Assembly (NCBI GenBank): GCA_020135845.1
Contig: JACHTQ010000008.1
Location: 1-64,000, forward strand
Length of the DNA stretch: 64,000 bases
Source of the DNA: Campylobacter sp. W0018
GTDB taxonomy: Bacteria > Campylobacterota > Campylobacteria > Campylobacterales > Campylobacteraceae
Direction of reading: 5' to 3'
How positions within the stretch are numbered: position 1 is the stretch's first letter; each line of letters opens with the position of its first letter. Below, in pieces: positions 27,010-36,882 of this stretch. The position numbers and the translations under genes are program-made. The notes under the pieces were generated by a model. It worked only from the letters and a program-made list of their open reading frames with translations, was not told the DNA's origin and made no database searches.

Positions 27010-28556
27010 AAAAAATCATCATTTTAGCTTTATTTTTTATCATAGCCTTTGCAGACACTAATCGTACGATTGCTAAAAGTATCCAAGAAAAAATCAATAC
27101 TTTAAATACCATCATTAATACAAGCATTTGGAATGTAAGATATGAAAATTTTATCAAATATCAAAACATTAATGATGAAATTCTCATCCTAAATTTAGAT
27201 CTTAAAAAAACCACAGATATACTTGTGCAAGAAGAATTAAAACGTAAAATCAACAATTTAAAAGAACAGCTTAATTTATTAAAAGAATACAAAGATTTAA
27301 ATTTTGCCCAAATTCTTAGCACTCCAAATCATGTTGAAATTTTGCCAAAACTTACCAATCCTTTGGCTATAATTGGGGCTTTTTCTCATATTAAAAAAAT
27401 AAGAGGAGAAAAAGAGGAGTATTTGTCCAAATTCAATGAATTTAAAAATTTAGTCGATAAAATCAAGGAAAAAAATTCAGAACTTAAAGAATTGGTTGAT
27501 TTTGATTCAAGTCCTAAAAATATACGAGCTTTAAAAGAATCTAATCAAAAATTACAAGAATTTACTCAAATTTTAAATTTCATCAGCACTTCTTATTCAG
27601 TGTATGAAAAAAAAATTGATGAAGAAATTTCAAGGACAAGTTCCGAAATTAAAATCCAAACCTTAAGAGCGATTAATATTATCATTTCTATCGTTTTTGT
27701 TATTGCTATTTCATTTTTGCTTAAATATATCGCTAAAAAATATATCAAAGACAGTGAAAGATATTATACAGCAACTAAAATCATTAATTTTATCAATATC
27801 AATATTATCTTGCTTATCTTGCTTTTTACCTATATAGAAAATATAAGCTATCTTGTAACCATACTAGGATTTGCTTCTGCGGGTTTGGCAATTGCTATGA
27901 AAGATATGTTTATGTCTATGCTTGGATGGTGCGTGATTGTTTTTGGAGGTAGCTTTAGAGTAGGCGATCGCATTAAAGTTTTTCAAAATGACACAACTTA
28001 TGTAGGTGATATCATAGATATTTCTTTTTTAAGAATTACTCTTTATGAAGATCTTACCTTAGAAACTTATACAAAAAATCGTCGCAGTGGCCGTATTATC
28101 TTTATACCAAATAATTATGTTTTTACAAATTTATTGGCTAATTATACTCATCATGGTATGAAAACCATCCTTGATGGCATCGATATTAATATAAGTTTTG
28201 ACAGTAACATCGAAAAAGCACAAGAAATAGTAGAAAAAATCGTGACTCATCATTCAAAAAAATACACCGAACTTGCAAGAAAAAACATGCTTCGTTTAAA
28301 AGATGAATACAGCATTAAAAATCCTAAAGTGGAACCTAGATTTTTTGTATTTTTTGAGCATTGGGGGATGAGAATTTCTGCTTGGTATATGACAAACTCT
28401 TATGCAGCTTTAGTGCTTAGAAGTACGATCAGTAAAGAAATTATTAAAGAGTTTAATAAACACAGCGATATCAAAATCGCTTATCCAGCGCAAAATTTGT
28501 ATGTGGATAAAATGGATTTAAACCACAAATTTAAAGATTTTCCCATAAAGGAATAA
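27006..28556 (+). CDS. MscS-family mechanosensitive channel with long N-terminal domain
   Basis: A 516-aa membrane protein. Residues 1-17 look like a signal peptide ([15 protein letters not shown], then DTN). A periplasmic coiled-coil-rich part spans about 20-200. Membrane helices lie near 213-235 and 250-300, with the pore helix region [28 protein letters not shown], then [10 protein letters not shown], the beta-domain signature of MscS, and [17 protein letters not shown]. It protects against hypo-osmotic shock by opening under membrane tension. It overlaps aroB by 4 bases and is followed 3 bases later by the methylthiotransferase gene. In C. jejuni, as I recall, this trio is also adjacent. 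Confidence 0.9.
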   Translation: MKKIIILALFFIIAFADTNRTIAKSIQEKINTLNTIINTSIWNVRYENFIKYQNINDEILILNLDLKKTTDILVQEELKRKINNLKEQLNLLKEYKDLNFAQILSTPNHVEILPKLTNPLAIIGAFSHIKKIRGEKEEYLSKFNEFKNLVDKIKEKNSELKELVDFDSSPKNIRALKESNQKLQEFTQILNFISTSYSVYEKKIDEEISRTSSEIKIQTLRAINIIISIVFVIAISFLLKYIAKKYIKDSERYYTATKIINFININIILLILLFTYIENISYLVTILGFASAGLAIAMKDMFMSMLGWCVIVFGGSFRVGDRIKVFQNDTTYVGDIIDISFLRITLYEDLTLETYTKNRRSGRIIFIPNNYVFTNLLANYTHHGMKTILDGIDINISFDSNIEKAQEIVEKIVTHHSKKYTELARKNMLRLKDEYSIKNPKVEPRFFVFFEHWGMRISAWYMTNSYAALVLRSTISKEIIKEFNKHSDIKIAYPAQNLYVDKMDLNHKFKDFPIKE

Positions 28557-28559
28557 AGA

Positions 28560-29813
28560 TTGAAAGAAAAAGTTTTTTTTAAAACCTTTGGATGTAGAAC
28601 AAATATTTATGATACAGAGCTTTTAAAACGTTATGTAAAAGATTTTGAAATTACGAATGATGAAAAAGAAGCTCAAATTGTAGTTGTCAATTCTTGCACT
28701 GTTACAAATGGAGCCGATAGTGGGATAAAATCGTATATCAATACCATGAAAAAACAAGGGATTAAAGTCATACTTACAGGATGTGGAGCTGTAAGCAAAG
28801 GAAAAGAGCTTTTAGAACAAAAGCAAATTTTTGGAGTGCTAGGAGCGTCTAATAAAGATAAAATCAATGAATTTTTAAACGCAAAAACAAGTTTTTATGA
28901 GCTTGGAAATTTAAATTTTATCGATAAAGATATCGTTTGCGAGTATGAAAACCACACTAAAGCTTTTGTTAAAATTCAAGAAGGATGCGATTTTGCCTGT
29001 TCGTATTGTATCATACCTAGTGTAAGGGGTAAATCAAGAAGTGTAGAAGAAAAAGATCTTTTAAAACAAGTGGAAATTCTTGCACAAAATGGTTATTCTG
29101 AAATCGTTCTAACAGGAACTAACATAGGATCTTATGGTATAAAAAATGGCACAACACTAGGAAAACTTTTGCAAAAAATGGGAAAAATTTCAGGGATAAA
29201 GCGTATAAGGCTTGGCAGCTTAGAACCAGCACAAATTGATGAAAGCTTTTTAGAAATTTTAGATGAAGCTTGGATTGAGAAGCATTTGCATATTGCTTTG
29301 CAACATACAAGTGAAAAAATGTTACGTATCATGAGAAGGCGTTCGCATACTGATAATGATCTAAAACTTTTTAATCATATAGCAAGCAAAGGTTTTGCGC
29401 TAGGGACTGATTTTATAGTGGGTCATCCTGGAGAAAATGAATCTATATGGAAAGAAGCTTTAGATCATTTTAAAAATTTTCCACTCACTCACATACATGC
29501 TTTTATTTTTAGTCCTAGAAACAATACTCATTCAGCTACCATGAAAGAAGATCTTGTTAGTGGTGATGTGGCTAAAGAAAGATTAAATCTTTTAAAAGAC
29601 ATCGTAGAAAAAAATAACTATGAATTTAGAAAGAAAAATAAAGTTCCACTTGAAATTTTAGTCGAAACTCAAAAAGATGGTGTTTTTGAAGGTTATGATC
29701 AATTTTTTAATAAAATAAAAATAAAAAGCGATCAAGATATAGCTAAAGAATGGTTGTTAATAAACCGATATGAAGTGCAAGAAAAATATAATTTTTCAAA
29801 TTTGCAAGGCTGA
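28560..29813 (+). CDS. mtaB: MiaB-family tRNA methylthiotransferase (MtaB-like)
   Basis: A 417-aa radical-SAM methylthiotransferase. The N-terminal UPF0004 domain has Cys12, Cys46 and Cys75 (FGCRTN, NSCTVT, LTGCGA) for the auxiliary 4Fe-4S cluster. The radical-SAM motif is CDFACSYC (Cys143, 147, 150). SLEPAQID, LQHTSEKMLRIMRR and GTDFIVGHPGE are typical of the MtaB branch, which makes ms2t6A37 in tRNA. There is no clear C-terminal TRAM domain. The start is TTG at 28560 with AAGGA 7 bases upstream; no ATG fits the conserved N terminus. Confidence 0.88.
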   Translation: MKEKVFFKTFGCRTNIYDTELLKRYVKDFEITNDEKEAQIVVVNSCTVTNGADSGIKSYINTMKKQGIKVILTGCGAVSKGKELLEQKQIFGVLGASNKDKINEFLNAKTSFYELGNLNFIDKDIVCEYENHTKAFVKIQEGCDFACSYCIIPSVRGKSRSVEEKDLLKQVEILAQNGYSEIVLTGTNIGSYGIKNGTTLGKLLQKMGKISGIKRIRLGSLEPAQIDESFLEILDEAWIEKHLHIALQHTSEKMLRIMRRRSHTDNDLKLFNHIASKGFALGTDFIVGHPGENESIWKEALDHFKNFPLTHIHAFIFSPRNNTHSATMKEDLVSGDVAKERLNLLKDIVEKNNYEFRKKNKVPLEILVETQKDGVFEGYDQFFNKIKIKSDQDIAKEWLLINRYEVQEKYNFSNLQG

Positions 29814-29816
29814 AAA

Positions 29817-31421
29817 ATGAAAAATAAAAAAATCATACTCATATCTTTTGTGATTTTGTGTGTTCTTTTTGGAATTTTATACATCAAAAACGAACCAAAA
29901 TACATCGATGAAAGTCTTTATCAAAGTCTTTTGGATCAAAATTTAATCCAAAAAGCCATTATAGATAGTGAGGAAGTTTTGTTAAAAACCAAAGAAGGAA
30001 ATTATGCCGTTATTAAAGATGGAATCGATTTAAAAACCCTTTTAGCTAAAGTTCCAGTAGAGATAAAAAAAGACAATACCTTATGGTTTATAAGTGTTTT
30101 TGTTTTTTTAATCATTTTATTTTTTTTAATCCTTTCTTTTTTGAGAAAAAAAGAAATGGCAAAATACCCAATTTCCACCAATAAGGCATCCAGTATAAAT
30201 CAAAATCCTCAGCTAGAAAGTTCCAATATCAAGCCTGTGATTTCAAACATAACCTTTAAAGATGTTGCAGGTGTTGATGAAGTTAAAATGGAGTTAAGCG
30301 AATTGGTGGATTTTTTGCAAAATTCTAAAAAATACAAAGAATTTGGTGTAAAAATGCCTAAAGGCGTTTTAATGGTTGGCCCTCCAGGGGTAGGAAAAAC
30401 TCTCATAGCTAAAGCCGTTGCCGGAGAGGCGGGAGTTCCTTTTTTTTATCAAAGTGGCTCTAGTTTTGTAGAAATTTATGTCGGAATGGGTGCTAAAAGG
30501 GTTAGAGAGCTTTTTTCTAAGGCTAAGATGATGGCGCCAAGTATTATTTTTATCGATGAAATCGATGCAGTAGGTAAAGCAAGAGGTGAGATGTCAAACG
30601 TTGAAAGGGATAGCACTTTAAATCAGCTTTTAACTCAAATGGACGGCTTTGAGGACAATAACGGCGTTATTGTTATAGCTGCTACCAATAAAATAGAACT
30701 TATGGATCCAGCTTTATTGCGTTCAGGGCGTTTTGATAGAAGAATTTTTTTATCTTTGCCTGATTTTAGAGACAGACTTAGAATTTTAAAAATTTACATG
30801 AAAGATAAAAATAATAATGTCGATTTAAGCAAAATCGCTAAAGCAAGCGTTGGTTTTAGCGGAGCAGGGCTTGAAACTTTGGTCAATGAAGCAGCGATCA
30901 ATGCTTTAAGAAGAAATAGCACTTTAGTTGAAGAAAATGACTTTTACGAAGTGTTAAATAAAGTGCTTGTAGGTAAAAAGAAAATTTTAACTTTTAATGA
31001 TGAAGAAAAGAAAATTCAAGCCACTTATCAAGCGGCTAAGGCATTAAGTGCGTATTATTTTGATATAGGGTTTGAAAAATTCACGCTTATTGAAGATCGC
31101 TTTAAAGAATATGAAAAAAATATCAGATCCAAATCCGAACTTATCAATCGCATCAAAGTTTATTTAGCCGGTTCTAGAGCTATGAATTTAATCTACAATG
31201 AAAGCTACACAAACTCACAAAATGACTTTTTAAAGATCAAAGAATTGCTAGAATATATGGTTAATTTTGATATGATAGAAGAGCCTAATTTGGAAGAATA
31301 TAAAAAAGAAGTGGATGAATTCTTAAGCTCTATGAAAGAAAAAATTTTAAAACTATCAGAACTCCTACTTGATCAAGAAAAAATCGAATACAAAGATATC
31401 AAACTTTTTATGCAAATTTAA
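29817..31421 (+). CDS. FtsH-like membrane AAA ATPase without protease zinc motif
   Basis: A 534-aa paralogue of FtsH. Membrane helices lie at about 5-23 and 89-110 with a small periplasmic part between. The AAA domain is complete: Walker A GPPGVGKT (188-195), pore loop [10 protein letters not shown], Walker B IIFIDEID (243-250) and second region of homology [10 protein letters not shown]. In the M41 protease part the HEAGH zinc site is replaced by QAAKA (about 405-409), so the metal-dependent protease cannot work. The third-ligand region NDFLKI is partly kept. It probably acts as an ATP-driven unfoldase or as a partner for the real FtsH. The ATG starts 3 bases after the mtaB stop. Confidence 0.9.
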   Translation: MKNKKIILISFVILCVLFGILYIKNEPKYIDESLYQSLLDQNLIQKAIIDSEEVLLKTKEGNYAVIKDGIDLKTLLAKVPVEIKKDNTLWFISVFVFLIILFFLILSFLRKKEMAKYPISTNKASSINQNPQLESSNIKPVISNITFKDVAGVDEVKMELSELVDFLQNSKKYKEFGVKMPKGVLMVGPPGVGKTLIAKAVAGEAGVPFFYQSGSSFVEIYVGMGAKRVRELFSKAKMMAPSIIFIDEIDAVGKARGEMSNVERDSTLNQLLTQMDGFEDNNGVIVIAATNKIELMDPALLRSGRFDRRIFLSLPDFRDRLRILKIYMKDKNNNVDLSKIAKASVGFSGAGLETLVNEAAINALRRNSTLVEENDFYEVLNKVLVGKKKILTFNDEEKKIQATYQAAKALSAYYFDIGFEKFTLIEDRFKEYEKNIRSKSELINRIKVYLAGSRAMNLIYNESYTNSQNDFLKIKELLEYMVNFDMIEEPNLEEYKKEVDEFLSSMKEKILKLSELLLDQEKIEYKDIKLFMQI

Positions 31422-31564
31422 TCTCCAAAATTAACAAAACATTGAAATTTCTATATTTTCAATATGTCTTTATATTAGTTAATAAAATATATTGTATAAT
31501 ACTAACTCATAAAACTTTAGTTATATAGACTAAATTAAATTAAGTAAATTTTTTTATATATATA

Positions 31565-31585
31565 CTTGACAAAATAACACTCAAA
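31565..31585. promoter_or_regulatory. HAIR-like HspR operator
   Basis: CTTGACA, 7 bases, ACTCAAA. This resembles the HspR inverted repeat CTTGAGT-N7-ACTCAAG with exact spacing and three mismatches. It overlaps the -35 hexamer of the hrcA promoter, where a repressor would block RNA polymerase. HspR control of hrcA-grpE-dnaK is established in Campylobacter and Helicobacter; the site here is my match. Confidence 0.55.
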
Positions 31586-31595
31586 GTTGTATAAT
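31566..31595 (+). promoter_or_regulatory. Strong promoter of hrcA-grpE-dnaK
   Basis: TTGACA at 31566-31571 and TATAAT at 31590-31595, both perfect, with an 18-base spacer and a TG just before the -10. A perfect -35 is rare in this AT-rich genome. The transcript start would fall inside the CIRCE-like repeat. Confidence 0.8.
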
Positions 31596-31599
31596 ACCT

Positions 31600-31625
31600 T
31601 TAGCAATTAAAAAAGAGAGTGCTAA
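31600..31625. promoter_or_regulatory. CIRCE-like HrcA operator
   Basis: TTAGCA at 31600 and GAGTGCTAA at 31617-31625 form an imperfect CIRCE (consensus TTAGCACTC-N9-GAGTGCTAA). The right arm is perfect, the left arm keeps only its outer six bases, and the spacer is one base short. It sits over the transcription start, allowing HrcA autorepression. Confidence 0.65.
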
Positions 31626-31642
31626 TTTAAAGAAAGGAAGTC

Positions 31643-32431
31643 ATGAAAAATCACGATAAAAAAGGTTTGATTTTAGATTCTATTATCGAAACTTATTTAT
31701 TAGATAATGTTCCTATAGGTTCTAGTGAGCTTAATTTAAATTTATGCATTCCAGCATCGACTATACGTGTTTATTTGAAAAGATTGAGCGATGAAGGATT
31801 GATCACTCAACTTCATATAAGCAGCGGTAGAATTCCAACCGTTTTAACGATGCAAAATTATTGGCAAAATTTTTGGAAAGAAAAACAAAGTGAAATTAAT
31901 ATCACTAACGAGGTTTTTTTAAAAGAATTAAGCAAAGAATTTGAAATTTATTGCTTAGTTTATGGAGGTAGAAATTTAATCTTAAAAGAAATTTTTAATC
32001 TCAATACCAAATTTATAGTTTTGGATTTTGAAGAAGAAGAGCTTGTAATAAAATACACCAAAGAAGCTTGGGAATTTTTAAAAACCTTGATAGGTTTTGA
32101 TCTTTTTAGCATAGAAAATATAGCTTTAAAAGTTTCTTTCATGGAACTTGTAGAAAAGATCACTTGTTTAAGACAGAATTTGATTTATTATAGAAGTAAT
32201 GAAGAAAGAGCTTACCAAATTTATCAAAACGATGAATTTGTTAAGCTCTTAGATTGCGGTGTGCATCATTATTTTAAAGACAGCTTAGAATTTGAACCTT
32301 TATTTAAAGAAGGTTTTATGGGACTTAAAGTAGATGGGCAATTTTTGGGCGAAGATGTAAATATTATCTTAGCGGGTAGTGTTTATACGGACTATAAAAA
32401 AATACTAAAACAAATAAAGGAGGCAGCGTGA
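31643..32431 (+). CDS. hrcA: Heat-inducible transcription repressor HrcA
   Basis: A 262-aa repressor of class I heat-shock genes. The N-terminal winged-helix is visible: [40 protein letters not shown] segment (here [18 protein letters not shown]) and [16 protein letters not shown]. The C-terminal GAF-like part is short, giving a protein about 80 residues smaller than the Bacillus type, as known for epsilonproteobacterial HrcA. AGAAAGGAAG lies before the ATG. It is the first gene of the heat-shock operon and probably regulates itself through the CIRCE-like site upstream; the stop overlaps the grpE start (GTGA). Confidence 0.92.
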   Translation: MKNHDKKGLILDSIIETYLLDNVPIGSSELNLNLCIPASTIRVYLKRLSDEGLITQLHISSGRIPTVLTMQNYWQNFWKEKQSEINITNEVFLKELSKEFEIYCLVYGGRNLILKEIFNLNTKFIVLDFEEEELVIKYTKEAWEFLKTLIGFDLFSIENIALKVSFMELVEKITCLRQNLIYYRSNEERAYQIYQNDEFVKLLDCGVHHYFKDSLEFEPLFKEGFMGLKVDGQFLGEDVNIILAGSVYTDYKKILKQIKEAA

Positions 32432-32955
32432 GCGAACAAAAGCAAGAAATCGAAAACGAAAATTCACAAGAGTGTGAAAATTTGCAAGAAGAAAATACAT
32501 GCAATGAAGAAAATGAACAAGATAAATTGCAAAAAGAATTCGATGAATTAAAAGATAAATATATGCGTGCAAACGCTGAATTTGAAAATATCAAAAAAAG
32601 AATGGAAAAAGAAAAAATAACCGCAATGCTTTATGCTAATGAAGGCTTTGCGAAAGATTTGCTTGATGTTTTAGATGCTTTAGAGGCGGCTTTAAACGTT
32701 GAAGCAAAAGATGAAATCAGTTTAAAAATCAAAGAAGGAGTGCAAAATACTTTAGATTTGTTTGTTAAAAAACTTGAAAAAAATGGTATTAAAACCATAG
32801 AGGAAGCAAAAGACTTTGATCCAAATTTACACGAAGCGATGTTTCATGTAGATAGCGCGGATCATGAAAGCGGAGGTATTGTGCAGGTTTTACAAAAAGG
32901 ATATAAAATTAACGATCGCGTGATACGTCCAACAAAAGTAAGTGTAGCAAAATAA
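32428..32955 (+). CDS. grpE: DnaK nucleotide-exchange factor GrpE
   Basis: A 175-aa GrpE with an acidic, coiled-coil N-terminal half ([18 protein letters not shown]) and the conserved [23 protein letters not shown] helix, then [12 protein letters not shown] and [13 protein letters not shown] C-terminal beta-domain (here [21 protein letters not shown]). It speeds ADP release from DnaK. Translation starts at GTG 32428, with a near-perfect AAAGGAGG 5 bases upstream and overlapping the hrcA stop. Confidence 0.97.
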   Translation: MSEQKQEIENENSQECENLQEENTCNEENEQDKLQKEFDELKDKYMRANAEFENIKKRMEKEKITAMLYANEGFAKDLLDVLDALEAALNVEAKDEISLKIKEGVQNTLDLFVKKLEKNGIKTIEEAKDFDPNLHEAMFHVDSADHESGGIVQVLQKGYKINDRVIRPTKVSVAK

Positions 32956-32977
32956 ATTATAATTGAAAGGATAAAAA

Positions 32978-34846
32978 ATGAGTAAAGTTATAGGTATAGA
33001 TTTAGGAACAACCAATTCTTGTGTTTCTGTTTATGAACGCGGAGAAAATAAAGTAATCCCAAACAAAGAAGGTAAAAACACAACTCCTTCAGTGGTTGCT
33101 TTTACAGATAAGGGTGAAATTTTAGTTGGAGATAGTGCAAAGCGTCAAGCTGTGACCAATCCTGAAAAAACTATATATTCTATAAAAAGAATTATGGGTT
33201 TGATGATCAATGAAGAAGCGGCTAAAGAAGCTAAAAACAGACTTCCTTACCACATCACTGAAAGAAATGGAGCTTGTGCGATCGAGATCGCAGGAAAAAT
33301 TTATACTCCACAAGAAATTTCAGCGAAAGTTTTGATGAAATTAAAAGAAGATGCGGAAGCTTTCTTGGGCGAAACTGTAGTGGATGCAGTTATCACTGTT
33401 CCTGCTTATTTTAACGACGCGCAAAGAAAGGCAACTAAAGAAGCTGGAACTATCGCAGGGCTTAACGTTTTAAGGATTATCAATGAGCCAACAGCAGCAG
33501 CTTTAGCGTATGGACTTGATAAAAAAGATAGTGAAAAAATCGTTGTTTATGATCTAGGTGGTGGTACATTTGACGTTACTGTGCTTGAAACAGGCGATAA
33601 CGTAGTGGAAGTTTTATCAACCGGTGGTAATGCTTTCTTAGGTGGAGATGATTTTGATAACAAATTAATCGATTTTCTTGCAAGTGAATTTAAAAATGAA
33701 ACAGGAATCGATCTTAAAAATGATGTAATGGCTTTACAACGTTTAAAAGAAGCGGCTGAAAACGCTAAAAAAGAACTCAGCTCAGCTAATGAAACTAATA
33801 TCAACTTGCCATTTATCACAGCGGATGCAAGTGGCCCAAAACACTTAACAAAAACCATCACTAGAGCTAAATTTGAAAGCATGATTGAAAGTTTAGTAGC
33901 TGAAACCATCACTAAAATCAATGAAGTGGTTGATGATGCGGGGCTTAAAAAAGATGAAATTAAAGAAATCGTTATGGTAGGGGGATCTACTCGTGTTCCT
34001 TTAGTGCAAGAAGAAGTTAAAAAAGCTTTTGGAAAAGATCTTAACAAATCTGTAAATCCTGATGAAGTTGTGGCTATCGGTGCAGCGATCCAAGGTGCGG
34101 TTATAAAAGGTGATGTTAAAGACGTGCTTTTGCTTGATGTAACTCCACTTTCTTTGGGTATCGAAACTTTAGGCGGTGTGATGACTAAGATCATAGAAAA
34201 AGGCACAACTATCCCAACCAAAAAAGAACAAGTTTTCTCAACTGCAGAAGACAATCAAAGTGCCGTAACTATCAATGTTTTACAAGGTGAAAGAGAATTC
34301 AGCCGTGATAATAAATCTTTAGGAAATTTCAACCTTGAGGGAATTCCACCAGCACCACGCGGTATGCCACAAATTGAGGTGACTTTTGATATCGATGCAA
34401 ATGGTATTTTAACCGTTTCTGCTAAAGATAAAGCAACAGGCAAAGCACAAGAAATCAAAATCACAGGTTCAAGCGGCTTGAGTGAAGAAGAAATCGATAA
34501 AATGGTAAAAGACGCAGAACTTCACAAAGAAGAAGACAAAAAACGCAAAGAAGCTGTAGATGCAAGAAATGCAGCTGATAGCTTAGCACATCAAGTTGAA
34601 AAATCTTTAAGCGAACTTGGAGAAAAAGTTCCAGAAGATGAAAAAGCAAATATTCAAAAAGCTTTAGATGAGTTAAGAGAGACTTTGAAAAATGAAAATT
34701 CAAGCAAAGAAGAAATTGAAAGCAAAATGAAAGCTTTAAGCGAAGTTTCTCACAAATTAGCTGAAAATATGTATAAAAAAGACGACGCACAAGCTAACGA
34801 TAAAAAGAAAAAAGACGACGATGTTATCGACGCTGAAGTAGAATAA
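32978..34846 (+). CDS. dnaK: Hsp70 chaperone DnaK
   Basis: A 622-aa DnaK, the central Hsp70 chaperone working with DnaJ and GrpE. The signatures [43 protein letters not shown] and [11 protein letters not shown] are all intact, as is the substrate-domain block [14 protein letters not shown]. The C-terminal tail [14 protein letters not shown] carries the lid EEVD-like acidic end. AAGGA precedes the ATG by 8 bases. It ends the heat-shock operon with a clear terminator. Confidence 0.99.
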   Translation: MSKVIGIDLGTTNSCVSVYERGENKVIPNKEGKNTTPSVVAFTDKGEILVGDSAKRQAVTNPEKTIYSIKRIMGLMINEEAAKEAKNRLPYHITERNGACAIEIAGKIYTPQEISAKVLMKLKEDAEAFLGETVVDAVITVPAYFNDAQRKATKEAGTIAGLNVLRIINEPTAAALAYGLDKKDSEKIVVYDLGGGTFDVTVLETGDNVVEVLSTGGNAFLGGDDFDNKLIDFLASEFKNETGIDLKNDVMALQRLKEAAENAKKELSSANETNINLPFITADASGPKHLTKTITRAKFESMIESLVAETITKINEVVDDAGLKKDEIKEIVMVGGSTRVPLVQEEVKKAFGKDLNKSVNPDEVVAIGAAIQGAVIKGDVKDVLLLDVTPLSLGIETLGGVMTKIIEKGTTIPTKKEQVFSTAEDNQSAVTINVLQGEREFSRDNKSLGNFNLEGIPPAPRGMPQIEVTFDIDANGILTVSAKDKATGKAQEIKITGSSGLSEEEIDKMVKDAELHKEEDKKRKEAVDARNAADSLAHQVEKSLSELGEKVPEDEKANIQKALDELRETLKNENSSKEEIESKMKALSEVSHKLAENMYKKDDAQANDKKKKDDDVIDAEVE

Positions 34847-34865
34847 TTTCTCCTTTTATCTTCAT

Positions 34866-34891
34866 GCCAAGCTATTTTTAGCTTGGCTTTT
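34866..34891 (+). terminator. Rho-independent terminator after dnaK
   Basis: GCCAAGCTA (34866-34874), TTTT loop, TAGCTTGGC (34879-34887), then TTTT. A 9-bp perfect stem 20 bases after the dnaK stop. Confidence 0.85.
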
Positions 34892-34933
34892 AAAATTCAA
34901 ATATTTTTTAAATGACTTTTAGCAAAATTTTTC

Positions 34934-34939
34934 TATAAT
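34934..34939 (+). promoter_or_regulatory. -10 box for the hsd operon
   Basis: TATAAT 27 bases before the hsdM ATG, after the dnaK terminator, with TTAAGGA as ribosome site between. Confidence 0.6.
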
Positions 34940-34965
34940 TCTTTTTATTTTTAAGGAAAAATTTT

Positions 34966-36882
34966 ATGGATACGGCTCGTTTTCAACCAATCATAAATTT
35001 TATATGGGGAGTAGCAGACGATCTGCTTCGTGATGTTTATGTTAAAGGAAAATATCGCGATATTATCTTGCCTATGACTGTTTTAAGAAGAGTGGATGCG
35101 GTTTTAGAGCCTACAAAAGATAAGATTTTGGATCTTTACGAACAATTTAAAGATAAAATAGATAATCTTGATTTTTTAGGTAAGAGTAAAGGCAATGGCT
35201 TAGGCTTTTATAATTATTCTAAATTCACCTTACAAACTCTTTTAAACGATCCTAAAAATATAAGAGTAAATTTTGAAAATTACCTTGATGGTTTTAGTGA
35301 AAATATCCAAGATATCATTTCCAAATTTGAATTTAAAAATCAGCTAGATAGATTAGAAAATGCCAATATTCTTTTTGGTGTTATAGAAAGATTTTGCTCG
35401 CCTAAGATAAATTTATCTATAGCACCTATACTAGATGCTCAAGGCAATGTTATCCAAGAAGGCTTAAGCAACCTTGGTATGGGATATGTTTTTGAAGAAC
35501 TCATTCGTAGATTTAACGAAGAAAACAACGAAGAAGCAGGAGAGCACTTTACCCCAAGAGAAATTATAGATCTTATGACACATCTTGTATTTTTACCCGT
35601 AAAAGAACAAATCAACAAACCAGACAAGATTTTTCTCATCTATGACAATGCCTGCGGAAGTGGCGGAATGCTAACCGAATCAAAAGAATTCATCACAGAT
35701 CCTCAAGGCCTCATACAATCTAAAGCAAAAATTTATCTCTATGGACAAGAGATCAACCCAGAAACTTACGCTATATGTAAAGCTGATATGCTGATAAAAG
35801 GCGAAGATCCTGACCATATCAAATACGGCTCAACCTTAAGCGATGATCAGCACAAAGAAACAAAATTTGATTTTATGCTGACCAATCCACCTTATGGAAA
35901 ATCTTGGGAAAACGATCAAAAAATTCTAAGGGTTGAAAAGAAAGGCTCAAATTCAACTTGCGATGATCCTAGATTTAGCGTAGGTATCACAAGCAAAAGT
36001 GATGGGCAAATGATGTTTTTGCTAAATATGCTTAGCAAAATGAAATTTAATACTTCTATGGGTTCACGTATCGCTAGCGTGCATAATGGCAGCTCGCTTT
36101 TTAATTCCGATAGCGGTATGGTGACCATTAGAAAACATATCATTGAAAATGATTATCTAGAGGCTATAGTCGCACTGCCTACAAATATGTTTTACAATAC
36201 AGGAATTCCGACTTTTATTTGGATCATTGCCAATAAAAAACCAAAACACAAAAGAGGTAAAATTCAGCTTATCAACGCAACAAGCCAAAAGTATTATTCT
36301 AAGATGAAAAAATCTCTAGGTTCAAAACAAAATGAGATGACAAAAGAACACTTAGAAAAAATCACCGAGTTATTTTTGGAAAACATCAGCAATGAAGACA
36401 GCAAAATTTTAGACAATATCGAATTCGGTTATACCAAAATCACCATAGAAAAGCCAAAAAGTATCGAAAATTTAGAGTTTGATGAAAGATTTACAAAGCT
36501 CAAAGATAAAGACAAAATTTTAGAAAAACTAAAAGAATTGGAAAAAAATCCTAAAGAATTTCAAAGTAAAGAAGAATTTATAAAATTTCTAGGCGTAAAA
36601 CTCAAAAAAAGTGAAGAAAATTGTCTTATAGATAACGATAAAGCCAACAATACAGAAAAAATTCCACTCAAGCAAGATATACGTGAGTATTATGAAAATG
36701 AAGTGAAACCTTATGTAAAAAATTCTTGGATCGCTTGGGAAAGTGCAAGCGTAGGGTATGAAATACTTTTTAACAAATATTTTTACACCTACACACTGCC
36801 AAGAAGTTTGGACGAGATAGACAACGAACTAAGAGCCTTAGAAAAAGAAGTTCAGGAACTTTTAGGCGAGATCATGCAATGA
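34966..36882 (+). CDS. hsdM: Type I restriction-modification DNA methyltransferase subunit HsdM
   Basis: A 638-aa N6-adenine methyltransferase. The N-terminal helical HsdM_N domain is followed by SAM motif I NACGSGG (about residues 228-234) and catalytic motif IV NPPY (307-310, in LTNPPYGKSW). GEHFTPREIIDLM before motif I is typical of HsdM. The C-terminal 170 residues are charged and partly coiled. With HsdS it methylates the recognition site, and with HsdR it cuts unmethylated DNA. The stop overlaps hsdS by 4 bases (ATGA). It is the first gene of a locus inserted between dnaK and housekeeping genes. Confidence 0.97.
   Translation: MDTARFQPIINFIWGVADDLLRDVYVKGKYRDIILPMTVLRRVDAVLEPTKDKILDLYEQFKDKIDNLDFLGKSKGNGLGFYNYSKFTLQTLLNDPKNIRVNFENYLDGFSENIQDIISKFEFKNQLDRLENANILFGVIERFCSPKINLSIAPILDAQGNVIQEGLSNLGMGYVFEELIRRFNEENNEEAGEHFTPREIIDLMTHLVFLPVKEQINKPDKIFLIYDNACGSGGMLTESKEFITDPQGLIQSKAKIYLYGQEINPETYAICKADMLIKGEDPDHIKYGSTLSDDQHKETKFDFMLTNPPYGKSWENDQKILRVEKKGSNSTCDDPRFSVGITSKSDGQMMFLLNMLSKMKFNTSMGSRIASVHNGSSLFNSDSGMVTIRKHIIENDYLEAIVALPTNMFYNTGIPTFIWIIANKKPKHKRGKIQLINATSQKYYSKMKKSLGSKQNEMTKEHLEKITELFLENISNEDSKILDNIEFGYTKITIEKPKSIENLEFDERFTKLKDKDKILEKLKELEKNPKEFQSKEEFIKFLGVKLKKSEENCLIDNDKANNTEKIPLKQDIREYYENEVKPYVKNSWIAWESASVGYEILFNKYFYTYTLPRSLDEIDNELRALEKEVQELLGEIMQ

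Noticed and set aside
33547..34254. A 235-codon open frame on the minus strand inside dnaK
   Set aside because: It is a mirror frame of a highly conserved gene with biased codons and has no ribosome site.
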